DNA of 64,000 bases, taken from assembly GCA_014549065.1 (NCBI GenBank), contig JACDOX010000115.1:1346828-1410827 (forward strand). Reading direction: 5' to 3'. This DNA comes from Cardinalis cardinalis (taxonomy: Eukaryota > Chordata > Aves > Passeriformes > Cardinalidae). Shown piece by piece: positions 10,780-22,636 of the stretch. Numbering within the stretch: position 1 is the first letter of the stretch; each line of letters starts with the position of its first letter. The notes below the pieces were generated by a model. The model ran no database searches. It was not told where the DNA came from and saw only the letters and a list, made by a program, of their open reading frames with translations. Position numbers and translations under genes: made by a program.

Positions 10780-13740
10780 GTGAGGGACAGCTGCACCTGA
10801 GCGCATTCCCGGCGGGACGGAGCGGCGCCTGCCCCGCGCACCCTGCNGAGCTGCCGCCGCGGACAGCGCGGGGCTGTCGGACACCCTGCGCAAGGCAGGT
10901 TCTCCNGCTCAAGTGACTTGAGGACCATTAATCTCAGCTGGAGGCTTAGAGCTGTATTAGTAGCGCACNTTAAAGTGGTATGTATGTACATGTGCTGTGT
11001 TGTCTAACCACAGCAGACCCAGGGCCAGGCGAGGGAATAAGGCCTCGTTTTTATCCACTGCACCAAGGCCTGTGCTGGCAACAGAGCGCAGGACCACAGA
11101 CTCGTTTCTTCTCTCCCTGCAGAGAAAACAATCCTATTTCCATCAGCAGTAAAAGAAAAAATGCATATGTACCTCCTAGCGTGTCACATGGGATCAGTAA
11201 TGCCAAGCAGCAAGAGCTACAAATGGCAACAGTAGGCAGGAGTCTTCAATCCTCATTGCCTCATCTTTTTGCATATCCAGTGTTTTTTGGGGGCAAACAG
11301 TTGCAAGTGGTGTGAACATAGACCTGTATGTTAACCAGGTGTCAGGTTTGTATAGAACACCCTTCTCCTCCCCATATCCTGTAGCTCCACACTGAAACTG
11401 TTGCCTAGGAAGGAGTAAGCTCTCTATAATCAGCTAAATAAATCATTTTCAGAAAATAAAATTCCTTTCCCCCTTCTTCACTGTACTGGGACTGTTTGCA
11501 GCGCAAGGTCTCCAGCAAGCCAGGCTTACCACTAGGGAGAGTCTATAATGCATTCACTAGTACAACTCCAGGTTCTGCCATAAATATTTAAAACTCAATT
11601 ACCATTCTCACAATGAACGTTTGAAGCAGATTTTTGCATCCCACAGTGCTTCTTGATTCAAAACTTCCTAATGAAATAATTGAGATAACACAGGAGAAGT
11701 CAAATAGATCAAATTTCAGCCATCAGTTTGAGTCTGGTTCCCCTTTCATGTCTGTCTCTGAAGTATTAGTCACTACCATCTCTGACCTCTCACGATGTAT
11801 TTTACACCACAGGCATCATTTTAGCACATGCAGCTGACTTTCCAGCTTCTCTGTTGATCAGCTGGAAGGACTGTGTGAATTATTTTGCCGATCTCCCCTT
11901 CCCCCCTCCCATTGCCCAGCTGAGTAATCTGAAGAGCAAACATCCAAATGGCTTCTTCTGAGGTGTCTCTTAAAGGAACAGGGGCCTCCTGCCATCCTTC
12001 TCTCTGCTCTCGGGGATGGGCCGTGGCCCATGGCCCCTGATGTGACCCACACCTTCCCACCATGGCCACTCAATGTTCTACAAGTTTTGTTCAGAAAAAG
12101 CCTTTGAGATGCTGGAGAGGAGGGCTGTGCAGTTTTTTTTACAACTTAAGAAGGTGCTTATGCCAAATTCACATCAGGCATTTGTGTAACATCCTGTCTT
12201 TGAAGAGACAGACCAGGTTTGGAAGGCACAATTCCTTACATGCATCTGTGCACCAAGTCCCTACCCTTCCAGGGGTCATTTTCCCCTTTCTTCCTCAGAG
12301 AACAAGTGGCATCTTGTTCCTACAGGCAGTGCTATGGTACCAGATCTCCATGGACTCAAGGGAGGAAAATGCATTACAAAATGGAACCAAATGTCCCTCC
12401 AACTCTGCACTGGTCAGCCCTTCTGCAAATTATGTCCACCAGTAAGGCAGGGGGGCTACANAGGTATAGAAAAAGATCACACGCTTGCAGAGATGAATCT
12501 CGCAGTGCAGTGTTGAAGAGCATTTACACGATGACTCAATGGCATTGCTGATGTTGCTGCTGTGATTGTATCATTACAGGAGAGTTTAGCCAGCTCAGCT
12601 GAGACCAGTTCACCCCATACACCCCCCATCCAGGTTAAGCAGACAACAAACAATCAAGTCTTTCAGATCCCACATGCAAATACAAGGTCCTGGTCTGGAG
12701 GGGCTGCTGTAGCTTTTAGCATCTGACTCCCTCTGCTGAATGGATTCCATGCACACCTCCTGGCAGAAGTGCTACCAGAGAGATGCAGCAGATGAGGGGA
12801 ACTGGAAAAGGTAATTACTCCCAGGAGGATCCCTGGATTGCCGCCATCGTCCCCAAGGCTGCATCTGTTATGAGTAGAGTCTGTATAAGTCTCTGGGGAG
12901 GAAATCTTGAAAAGTTCACAGCAATAGGCTTGGGAAGGAAAAAAAGAAAGATAAATAGATTTCATCTTCAGATTGCTTCACNTGGTTTATTTCGATAAAA
13001 CTTTTCACTAGGAGACGGTTTTGTAAAAGGCAGCAAGTTCTTTGGTACTGCCCTTTTCAGTTCCTACCTGAATAAAAAGGATGAAAAGGGTTCATCCAGT
13101 GCCAGAGGCATCAAAAGACAGAGGAAAGGCATGCAAAGGCAGCTGTGCTCTTCTGCCCTTAGCTATTCTCTCACCAGTCTGGTTGGATTTGGGGACTTTT
13201 TTTTCCCCACCTGGTTTCTTCTAACAATTTGTATAATTTTAATTTTTACATCATACCTAACAGTCAATGAGAACAAACTGCTATCAGATGCCCTCACTCA
13301 AGCATATCCAGTACTGGGGAGTGGGAACACCTATCATTCACAGAAATAATAGGAGCAATCCCTGCAAGTGNTGGGGTAGCACTGGGATATCATAACAAAG
13401 GTTCCTAAGTCATGGTTTCTCCATTATGATCACCTAAGAGACCTCTAACACACAATATGTATGTAAGACCTCAGTGTCAAACTTTCAGTTCCAGGAACAA
13501 GTCACCAAATAATCATAAAACCGAATGGTTTTATGGGAGCTTGTGAGCATTTTAAAAATAATCAGCACATAGGGGATCCATTCCTTTTCATTTCTGAGTC
13601 AACACTGGAGGTTTAAATCATATTTCCAATGTTTATTCTGTTATTAAAAAGCCTAAGAACTCTTTTTAGCCCACTTTCCTAGAGAAACAAAGTTTNTATT
13701 ACCTCACTGTGTATCCTTCTATCTTCCTGTATTTTTTCAG

Positions 13741-13821
13741 CTGCTTTTGAAACTGTTGGCAGAGGAGAAGAAACNAGACAGCAACGTCCCTAATTTTTGT
13801 TGTTGTGTATTAAATCATTAA
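13741..13821 (+). CDS. Weak candidate terminal exon
   Basis: A long pyrimidine tract ending in TTTTTTCAG (to 13740) is one of the best plus-strand acceptors in the window. The frame immediately after it encodes LLLKLLAEEKK, one codon made ambiguous by N, then DSNVPNF..., stopping at TAA 13819-13821. A second frame is also open for 16 codons. There is no good donor, so it would have to be a last exon. I know of no matching protein; it may be a chance acceptor. Confidence 0.15.
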   Translation: MLLKLLAEEKKXDSNVPNFCCCVLNH

Positions 13822-13874
13822 TGGGGCAAAGAAATCTTCTTTGAGGGAATGGGGTAAAGAAGATTCTTTGAACC
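13820..13874. repeat. Diverged 28-base tandem duplication
   Basis: Two adjacent copies of an 'aatgggg(c/t)aaagaa' plus 'ttctttga' unit begin at 13820 and 13848, differing by a few substitutions and a one-base indel. It is a local duplication with no obvious function. Confidence 0.6.
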
Positions 13875-14714
13875 CTCCCCAAGCAAGAGGCAGGGAGAGT
13901 TCAGCTCTTTTCCCTTCAGTGTGGCAGCCAGCGAGCACAAATGCATGAGACAGCAGCACCTCACCAAACTTCATAATGTCCCCTGCTCAGGTAACATCTT
14001 TCAGTGGGAAAAAATGAAGACTTCTATGATTTCAGAGCTCTGGGACTAAGGGGGGGAAATTACATTGACCATTAAAATTGCTACTGAGTCAAGGCCTGTA
14101 AGACTCCACACCTTGCACAAAAGCTTCACAGAAAGCTGTTACCTAAAACTGTGAGACAAAAGTACAGCCCATAGCGATTAAAAAAGCATCTATAGGTGCA
14201 AACAGCTTCAAGCCCTGCTGATCACAGGTAATTGTCACTTCTCATATTGATACCCTGTGATAAAATTACAATGAACATTTTGGCTCATTGAAATCTGACA
14301 GGCTCATACACATTCCCTTGTTCTCTTCCATAAAACTCTGCTTTATTGTATGCTTTAAAAGATTCAGCAGAGTGAGTACTTTTACAGGTCACTAACCTGA
14401 AAACAGGCACGTAAAAAGGATGCATATTTGTGATAACTCCATTTAATAAATTGCTGTGAAACCCCAGTCTCCCTCGAAAAAAACTCCACCCTAAAGTTAA
14501 TAGGAGAGCCTTCACCCCTTCATTAAGATTAAAGGCTTCAAGCAGGAGAAGATGGTCAATGTGCCTACCTTAAGAAAGCAACAAATTCTCTATTCACCAG
14601 TGTACCATTCAGCCCACTTTTTGTCCTTGGTTGGGTACAGAAATTTGATCAATGATTTTCTCCTGATGGCAATAGTTTGTAAATGCTTATCTATTAATTA
14701 TAACTTTAATAATG

Positions 14715-15135
14715 AATCATGGAATCATAGAATCATATAACCATAGAATGGTTTGGGTTGGAAGGAACCTTAAAGATCATCTTGTCCAAACCCACCTTCC
14801 ATGAGCTGGGACACCTTTCACTAGACCAGGTTCTCAGAGCCACATCAATCCTGGCCTTGAACACTTCCAGGGTTTCCACAGCATCTCTGGGCAACCTGTT
14901 TACAGTGCCTCAACATCCTCACAGCAAAGAACTTCCACTGAATTTCCAATCTAAACCTACTCTTTTTTACTTTGAATCAATTCCCCCTTGTCCTGTAACT
15001 ACATGCTCTTGTAAAAATCCTTCTCCATCTTTCTTGAAGGCTCTCTTNAGGTACTGGAAGGCTAAGTCATCCTGAAGCCTTCTCTTTTCCAAGGTGAACG
15101 ATTCCAACTCTCTCAGCCTGCCTTGACATGTCAGG
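14715..15135 (-). mobile_element. CR1 LINE, 5'-truncated 3' end
   Basis: This is a chicken repeat 1 (CR1) non-LTR retrotransposon read on the minus strand. At its plus-strand left edge are the tail octamers ('aatcatag', 'ccatagaatg'), then the conserved 'ggttggaaggaacctta' block, the 'cactagaccaggtt' block, and the reverse complement of the last part of the ORF2 reading frame. Similarity fades near 15135; diverged sequence to about 15215 may still belong to it. The copy is 5' truncated and carries frameshifts and a stop, so it is inactive. CR1 normally moves by target-primed reverse transcription and leaves truncated copies like this one. Confidence 0.95.
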
Positions 15136-17124
15136 TGATTTAACATCTCTAAGTACAAAATGTAGGAAAGTTTCTCCTTCAGTACCAGCTTTGAGCCTTT
15201 ACACTCAAAGGGGAGATGTCCCTGGACGTAATTCACAGCAGAAATCCATACTCTGAGTCATCTTCTTGCTACCTGGGCTAATCTCCCTCCACAGATAAGA
15301 TAGGGGGAAAAGCTTCCTGCACTGAAGTTTAGTGCCCAGAGATAGGCAGTGCAAAGAGCCCCCTGAGGCTCCCAATCTTGGGAATCACCTGGGTCTACTG
15401 ACACATCCCTTTGCTTCCTTCAAAGCAGTGGCCCAGACTCCTCTCAGTGAGTCACCTTGGAGGAGCCACAAACCCTGTATCCCACCAACCACGGTCCCAC
15501 CTCAGGCACGGTGTCACTGCCTGCCTCTGGGCAGCATGTGTGGATGTGCCTGAGATGTATTACCCGTATTGTCAGCACAGCATAACTGAGGTGGAAGGGG
15601 ATCTCTGCAGATCCTCCTGCTCAAAGCAGGGGCAGCATCAGCTGGGCACTCAGGGCTGTCTCCTGCTGCGTTTTGAACATTTACTGCCAGTACAGAGAGC
15701 TGGATAAACACACCAGGGGTGCTACCGCAGCAGTTGCTCTCTGTACAGTCCTGGATATTGTCTCTGCTGCTGCAGCTGTCACAAAATGAAAGGGAGGGGT
15801 TGTTTATAAGCTCTGGCAATTATCTCCAGAGCTGCACTTTTCTCTTCCCTTATCCCATCACAAGGCGATATTTAGAAAAATATCTAATCTTTGTTTTTTA
15901 CTGTACTGAGTCATACCTGTATCTTCTTAATAATTAATAGTTCACTGTATGTTTAAAAAAAGAGAAAACATATGCAAAAAATATTTTCACATCAGTGAAT
16001 TTCAATTACCAAAGCCTGATTATTTTAAAAACCCTAACTCTTCCTTTATCCAAAGCAACACTGAATTCGTTGCTGGGCACTAACTATATTGGAAGTCCAT
16101 TAGCTAGACAGCCCCTCAATCATCCATGTTAATTCATTCTGCTCTGAAGTAGATGAGTTTTAAGAGAATTACAGTCCTCATATACAAACAGCACCACAAA
16201 TAAATGCCATGAAGATATTTCATCATAATTTACTAAGTGCAACAACTACTTCACTGTTCAGGACTTGCATACTAAAGCATCAGGACAGCCCTTTGGCACC
16301 AGCTCTACACAATAAATACAGGTAGTCCTATCACTGACAAAAAGCTCAATTAGAAAGAAAATTGAGGTTTCAAACATAAGCATTTAAAATTAGAAAACAC
16401 CCAAATTAAGGCTGACTGTGCAAATCCTTCCTGACATAACCACATGCTTCCATTACACAAGTGCATGCTGCTTTTCACAGCATCTGGGCTTCCCTTCAGT
16501 TGCATGGGATCTCAGAAGCACAACCCCAGCTTCCTGCTCCCCAATGCCAACCTCCTCTGTCATCTTCCCCTGTGCCACCACCCATGTTCCATGTCCCAGG
16601 CTCCCTGTTCCCTCATTCCTGGTCTCCAGCCCTGATGTGCCACTTTCTTCTCCAGCCACATCTCCTCCATTTTCCTTGTCCAGCTGTAACCCACATTTCA
16701 TCCCAACAGTTTCCNGCCTCAGTCTCCAACCCCAACTCCCAGACCAGGTTTCTTACAGCNAGGCCCAAATACCTTCTCCACTCCAAGTCTCCAGTTCCAG
16801 TCTTTCACTGCAGGCTGCTTTAGTCCACCAGTTAATGNCAACTCCACAAATAAAGGCCAGGTCCCTTCCTCCTCATTGCTTGGGATCCAGGAGATCNCTG
16901 ACACAGAGCACAAGTCTCCGTGGCTGTACCAGGAGGCACAAAGAAGAGCATTGCCAGAAACCTCCTACTCAGTCCCTGCAGCCACAGACAGACCAGAGCA
17001 CAAGTCTCCACAGACTGAAACATCAGAGAGCAGCAGCCACACTTAGAAGCCTCTGCCAGGAGTGTGCAAACTGCAATTTTCCAAGAATTTATAATTTAGC
17101 TGAATCTGGGTACTTTTCACAGGA
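15136..17124. other. Non-coding interval with a CT-rich block
   Basis: No recognised gene. At about 16480-16800 the plus strand is rich in C and T, which keeps several frames open at once, including a 259-codon frame (16418-17197) that I do not accept as coding. A 15-base direct repeat ('agagcacaagtctcc') occurs at 16905 and 16995, 90 bases apart. Confidence 0.5.
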
Positions 17125-17389
17125 GCCAGAGTTGAGTTGCACCACTTTTTNTTGCCCTTGCATTTTGGAAGGGGAATCACAACCAGGCAGTGATTAATGT
17201 TATGTAGAAAATCTAGTTTCAAGTATTCAGTCTTTCACAGGAAAAAAGAGCTGAACAGCCAGAAACATCCCTCCAGAATGAGACTGAGGTATTCATCTGG
17301 CATAGAAAATGTTAACCCAAAAGATTAATGTTTCAACAAGTTACAGAAGATGAAAAGAAAAAAAAAAAGTGGTGCAACTCAACTCTGGC
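17125..17389. repeat. Inverted repeat, 29-base arms, 207-base spacer
   Basis: The left arm 17125-17153 (gccagagttgagttgcacca then T-rich with one N) is the exact reverse complement of the right arm 17361-17389 at all 28 called bases. The spacer is 17154-17360. The bases just outside do not pair, and I see no direct repeat flanking the structure. This length of match so close together cannot be chance. Possible origins are a small non-autonomous DNA transposon (MITE) whose ends are the arms, a template-switch inversion, or a fold-back assembly error. The spacer encodes nothing recognisable. Confidence 0.9.
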
Positions 17390-18535
17390 ATTAATTAAGG
17401 CAAACTGAGTAGAAGAAAGGTTATTTTCTCTAGCCTAGCAGAAGTACCAGATATATTATCCTTAGGATAGTAAGAGTCCACAGTTCACACTACAGGCCTT
17501 GAGAAGATGAAATTGCACTGTGTAAACACTTTAGATATAGTTCATTAGGACCATTANGACCAGTCACCAGGTTCAGGGTGCTTTACACCCTGTGACTGGT
17601 GTTATAAACCCTATGGTTACCCCAGGAAGAACACCCAGCCCGTGTCCAACAAAGTCCAGCAATCATCCAGACATCGTGTCTGTCATGGTGTACTTTAGCA
17701 GAGAAAATAAAGTGAGGTATGCAAGTCTCTGTGTTTATGCAGACTTGTTTTCTTACTTTTTACACTACACATTTCCAAGCCACTGGCTGATCTTTCCAGC
17801 TCTTACCTGCAGGACAAGCATCCTCAACTGAGTAACTTCACTCACTCAGTGTTAACAGAATGAGAACCAAGGCCTAGAATTTCAGAGTCAAATGTGAAGC
17901 ACACCCAGAAAAACAAGCACACTGAGATATTTATGTGCTGGGTGCTGGCATGGCAGTGACTGCACTTCATCCTGACACTTCCTGAAAATTACATCATTTA
18001 TCATTTAACACTACAGCTGCAGATTCCCCACCATTTACAATGAATTAAGTAGCAGAGCTCTTCAGGAAACCCCACAGATTCCTGGGATAGACAGTATGGC
18101 TAGTTAAGTACATGAGTATATGAAGTAANTATTTTTTTGTTTTATTGGGCCTTCTGAAAATTAAAGCATCCTGTCTGTGCCTCGCAGAGGGGAGGGCATT
18201 GCTGGTAGCCATTAAACAAATCAAAACTAATGCCGTCCCTGCCTGACGTGCCTGGTCAAACTANACTGGTTGATGATAACCTTGCACAGCAGTCTTTCAT
18301 TCAGGGCTTCATCCTGCAGTCCTTACACCCCTGGAAGAAGCTTGAGGAATTTCAGTAGTGTCTAATTTGAAATTTATTTCTGCAAGCTAATGTCTTCAGG
18401 ACACACCAGCCAAAGCAGACACATTCAAACCTATATCAAACCTATACCAAAGTCTGGGGGACGACATTGCTGCTCAATGTCTGTAGTAAACCCCACAGGT
18501 TTACCAAAAGCACCATGGAGAATTTAACAATAGAA
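17390..18535. other. Non-coding interval
   Basis: AT-rich, CpG-poor sequence with no recognised gene, repeat or long open frame. Confidence 0.5.
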
Positions 18536-18625
18536 TGCTGACACAAGCAGCATAGAAGTTCCTGACCCCCCTGACACAGAACTTATCTTTTACCCTTATA
18601 AGGAAAAAATTGTGTTAACCCTACT

Positions 18626-18724
18626 ATTGGTCAGTTATGTATGTACCCCTGACCATTGGTCATTCATGGTCATTCTAACCCTTTGCCATTGGTCAAGCTT
18701 GGATTCTGGCCAAGGCTATAAAAG
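18626..18724 (+). promoter_or_regulatory. LTR promoter: three CCAAT boxes and TATA box
   Basis: ATTGGTC occurs at 18626-18632, 18655-18661 and 18688-18694, with spacings of 29 and 33 bases. TATAAAAG follows 23 bases after the last box. Regularly spaced NF-Y-type CCAAT boxes upstream of a TATA box are typical of retroviral U3 promoters. Transcription would start near 18750 on the plus strand. Confidence 0.6.
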
Positions 18725-19043
18725 TAGCATACTGTACTCTACTAACTTGGAAGAAGCTGAGACAAGACCCTTCGCNGACCCCCGAACAAAGCCTCCTCTG
18801 TGGAATAGCTTATGCCTTCGCCTCTTCCCTCTCTCTCCGTCTGCTGAAGCCTAGAGCCCAGGGCAGGCTGCCTAGCAAGCAAAGCTGAAATCATAAGAGC
18901 TGGCTAATCACTATAAGAGCTGAATATCACCCTGCTTGCTGGGTGCTTGACCCAAGGCTTCTTGGTCTGAGAGAGCTGGCCCCTGGCACTCCTTCTCCCT
19001 GGAGAAAGAGCTCCTGGGCTAATGCTCTGCTTGTGATAAGACC

Positions 19044-19049
19044 AATAAA
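19044..19049 (+). terminator. LTR polyadenylation signal
   Basis: AATAAA inside the LTR, at the R/U5 position expected from the upstream TATA box. Confidence 0.55.
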
Positions 19050-21894
19050 GGCTNTAAATGTCCACATGGGCTCCTGTCTCCTGCCTTGCCGAATTCAGGA
19101 TGATTCTGAGGGAATTTCTGCAGTCACAGAGCTTCAAAACAGTCTTTTCCCAGCCTCACTCAGTTAGTAGGTGCTTTTTCAAACAACCTGCTTATGGTCT
19201 GAGACAGTAAGCTTCTTATTAAGTTCATAGATCAATCTCATTAGTACTCACTCTTNTAGAGCTCCAGTTAAGCTTGTTCATGTTTTCTAGAACAGCATTG
19301 CTTATATCTCACATAAGATTGCTGCCAGAAAATAAGTGCAGAGTTCCCAGTTCAGACCTGTGAGCTGCAAGGACTTCCTTAAATCCATGTCTAATGTCAG
19401 TCCTCTAACATGGTAGCTCTTACATTTAACTCTGATTTAAAAAGAGGCGTTCAGAACCCCATTTTCATACCTTCCTTAAAGGAGTACAGATCTCCTTACA
19501 GATGTGGCTGAAGGGCAAAAAATTGCCTAAGTCTTATTTCTGAAGTCAGATGGGACTTACACCCTTAAAGCTTTTGAAAAATTTACTAAGTCACTGTTTG
19601 GGCTGAATAAAAATTACCTGTGAGAAAGGCTTTTCTTTTCAACACTCTTTAGGCTTGCAAAAGGCTTACTCAGGAAAAGAATTAAAAAGATTAGGCTGTT
19701 TTTCAACTTCACAACTTTCCCAGTTTTTCCAGATTCTCTGAAGAGGCCACTGGGTGCTGGTGGGTGTGACTTTCAGGGCTGTGAGCCTTGCAGGGCCACA
19801 CCAAGTCCCACTAAAGTGAGTGATGGAGTTTCCATTGATTACAACAGGATTTGGAGAGTCCCATACAGAAGCTGCTCTAAATCTAGGAGAGCCGATGTTC
19901 CCACCCACCTGTCTGCAAGGAGTGAGCACAGGACATGCAAGGAGGAAGTAAAATACATTTCTCTTTTTTGCAAGGAAAGTTTGCCCGATTCTCAGTTATT
20001 TCAATCCCAGTATCTATATTTCAGCATTAATAATGGACCAAACTGCAAAAGTAGCTCATGGAAGCTGCCAGGTTTCCACCAGGGAGACTCGAGTTTGGCT
20101 GCCCAAGGCGGAAAGGAGCTTTGGAAAGTGCTTTGTTTAAAGTTGAAGTGTTCAAAACTGTTTTGCACATTCATCATCCTCAAAGAGAAGTGCTTGGCTG
20201 CTCTCCATGGAGAGAGGGGAATGTGCAGCAATGGGACCCTCAGCAGCTGCCAGCAAAANATAATCCAGAAGAACTATGAATAAATAAAATACATTTTGCT
20301 AGACCTAATATTACACAGCTTTCTTCATGCTCTCCCTCTAAAGCTGTGACTCCCTTCCAACCATTTCTGGTTTTAGTTTTTATCATTGGTTGTTGTCTTC
20401 CTGTCTCTCTTCCTTTAAAGCCTAAACTGTGGTTTTCTCCTTACCTGAAAGTTTCCCCTCTCCATTTCTTAATTTCCTACTAATTTCTCTCTCTTAATCT
20501 TCTTTTAAAACCATTCTGATGCAACTCCACAACACTCTGCGGACCTCCAAGCCTCTTTTATCTTACTCTTTTCTCTGCAATGTTTCCTTTCATCATCTTC
20601 TTCCCAACTTTAACAAAGATTTGCCTATGTGTGGCAGAACTCAATTCCATTTTAAAGTCAGAAGTGTTTTGCTTTCTCTGAATATGTTTCTACACCAGTG
20701 GTGCTGGTGACAGATGAGAAAACACAGATTATCTACTNCACTATATCAGAAGTGGAAAAATCAAGTGGTTTGCAGGCTCTGAACTCAGGATCATCATCTT
20801 TCAGGTAATGCCTGAATGGAATCATGAGAGAAACCAAATTCAGCAAACTCTTTTCTTGCTTGAGATGTCACCTTTCCTACTTGTCATAGCTGCCTTAGGC
20901 AAATTGGGCTGCTCTCCACAGGACACTCACTGGCCCAGATAGTTTCAATCTTGTTCATTGTGGCTTTATCAAAGTTAGATCAGGAAGCATAATTCTCAAT
21001 GCTAGGATTTTATTTTATTCTTTCCACCTCATGGCAAATTAATTCCTTCCCTGCTGCTATGAAGTGCTGCTATGATTGAACTCCTTAACCATCCTCCTCA
21101 TCCTTGCTGACTTATAAATAACAGCATCCTGCTCCATCCAGATCCAGCCCCAGCCAGCTGGTAATGTCCTTTAATTTATGAGGAAAACTTCTCTGATGTG
21201 CTATGGTGGCACCAGGAGACTGCCAGGTGGCTTTTGGCAGAAGTGCTCGACTGGACAAGGAGGACCAAGCTACAAATCTGAGGTGAGGAGGAGCCCACCT
21301 CTGGTGCCTTGGTCCTGCTTCTCTCAGTGCAGCCAATCCTTGCCTCACACTGAATTACTTCTGAGCTCTGGAAGAAGCTGCAGTTGCAGGCTGCTGCTTG
21401 CCAGAGCCTAATGCCAAAGTCCTACCTGTCCAGACATCCCATATAACAAGAAAGTGCTGATGGCAGCATGACAAACCTCTCTTTGGAGCTGATGCTGTGT
21501 AGTCATGTCTGCAGCTGAAGCCCCAGCACAGCCTCACCAGCGGGTTGGTTCTTGTGAATGCTATTTTAAGGCAGAGGGGGTGCAATGGTGTTGCCACAGC
21601 ATGAAAAATTAAATTTAAAATAGTGACTATTTACAGAGCAAGGTTATTCTGACTGTCTGATTACATGTAGTGCATCATCTCATTTCATTCTGCCACCTGT
21701 AAGCTTAGGCAAGAAAAGTGTGCTATGGCATAGGGTTCTGCATATGGACTCACCGGTGTTTCCTACAGAACTCTCACATGCTGCTAATCACTTCTGGCAT
21801 GTAGACGTTTGGGGGTTTTTTGTGGAGTAGTATCAGAGGGAGAGTCTCCGTTTAAGAGCCATGGCTGCTACTTGTCCACAGATGTTTCTGCATG

Positions 21895-22110
21895 CTTATC
21901 AAGATCGATAAACAGCGACAGTCACCCTCCAGTGATGCACCCTCGCCGGCAGCGATTGCTCTGGGTCTGGAAGTTGTCAAATCTCTGTTTATCTGCTGAT
22001 GGCTGAACTACTCTTATCCCGAGTGTGCCTCTTTGAGGAAACATCCAGCAGAGTACTGAAGCTGGCCAGAGATCTAATTGCGTTAAACCTTCATCTTTTA
22101 ACGTTGCAAT
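21895..22110. promoter_or_regulatory. Candidate conserved non-coding element
   Basis: This 200-base segment keeps about eight CpG dinucleotides (for example in 'gatcgataaacagcgac', 'ctcgccggcagcg' and 'aacgttgc') while its surroundings have almost none. Retained CpGs outside a promoter often mark sequence under selection or unmethylated in the germline. Short frames exist on both strands but none is convincing. It ends close to an A-rich stretch and an assembly gap. Confidence 0.3.
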
Positions 22111-22155
22111 ATTGTAGCAGCTGCAGATTGTTTTAGTAAAAAAAAAAATAAAAAA

Positions 22156-22220
22156 NNNNNNNNNNNNNNNNNNNNNNNNNNNNNNNNNNNNNNNNNNNNN
22201 NNNNNNNNNNNNNNNNNNNN
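22156..22220. other. Assembly gap (65 N)
   Basis: Run of N preceded by an A-rich and followed by an A/C-rich sequence, so it was probably caused by low complexity. Confidence 0.99.
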
Positions 22221-22614
22221 AAACCAAAAAGAAAAACCACCACCACAACCCCTAACCTGTTTATCACCAGATAAAGTCCCGGCAGTCCCGGCCAGGTCTC
22301 CCTGTGACTACAAAGAGGTGTTTCACTCACTAACCTATCTTCAACGTCTCTCCTGGCTTCTTTCCTCCGAGCACCATGTGGTAGCCTGGGATGTGGCTGG
22401 GATGTTCCCTCCAGAAGCTGATAGTAATCATGGTCTTTGCCTCCTCATCCTCTCCCTCCTCTGTGAGTCATCAGGAATCACTCCCAGTCTTTTGTCTCTT
22501 TACTTGGGTGTCATTTGGTTGTATTCATGTTCCTGTCTTTCTGCTCTCAGCCCTTGATGGCCTAGGTCTTTGTTTGTCCCCTGTTCCAACTTATACTTTG
22601 AGGAGCTGTGTGCA

Positions 22615-22636
22615 GGGGAAGGGGAGGGGAGGGGGG
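22615..22636 (+). other. G-quadruplex motif
   Basis: Four G runs of 4, 4, 4 and 6 separated by 2, 1 and 1 bases fit the canonical quadruplex rule with very short loops, predicting a stable structure on the plus strand. No promoter or gene is evident beside it. Confidence 0.8.

Larger units (their letters stand above)
9370..10920. promoter_or_regulatory. CpG island, probable promoter (interrupted by a gap)
   Basis: CpG dinucleotides, rare elsewhere in the window, become frequent from about 9370 and very dense from about 9890 to 10900, where GC content is also far above the surroundings. 327 Ns replace the centre (10273-10599), which is typical of GC-rich avian promoters that resist sequencing. 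Each edge carries a consensus splice donor facing outward: GCAG|GTGAGC on minus (exon end 10024) and CAAG|GTGAGG on plus (exon end 10779). This suggests a promoter with a first exon on one strand, or a divergent pair. I cannot tell which gene it serves. Confidence 0.75.
10921..14714. other. Non-coding interval, probably intron
   Basis: CpG content falls sharply after the island. No recognised gene is present. Noted contents are a strong plus-strand splice acceptor at 13740 followed by a short open frame (13741-13821), and a diverged tandem duplication at 13820-13874. An open frame at 12062-12445 (127 aa) has no family signature and overlaps other open frames. Confidence 0.5.
18536..19120 (+). 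mobile_element. Probable solo LTR of an endogenous retrovirus
   Basis: The segment has the control signals of a retroviral long terminal repeat in the right order on the plus strand: three ATTGGTC boxes (reverse CCAAT; 18626, 18655, 18688), a TATAAAAG box (18717-18724), and an AATAAA polyadenylation signal (19044-19049) followed by a short U5-like segment ending near 'tttctgca'. The TATA-to-AATAAA distance of about 327 bases implies a long R region. No gag, pol or env is beside it, so it is a solo LTR, presumably left by recombination between two LTRs. I could not find a target-site duplication, so both ends are approximate and the family is not assigned. Confidence 0.65.

Noticed and set aside
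9697..10916. Open frames of 216-346 codons on both strands through the CpG island
   Set aside because: More than 100 of the codons are N from the assembly gap, which cannot show stops; the rest is GC-rich DNA open in several frames.
16418..17197. 259-codon plus-strand open frame, serine/proline rich
   Set aside because: The region is C/T-rich, so other plus frames and a minus frame are open over the same bases. Several codons contain N, there is no domain, and the frame runs into the left arm of the inverted repeat.
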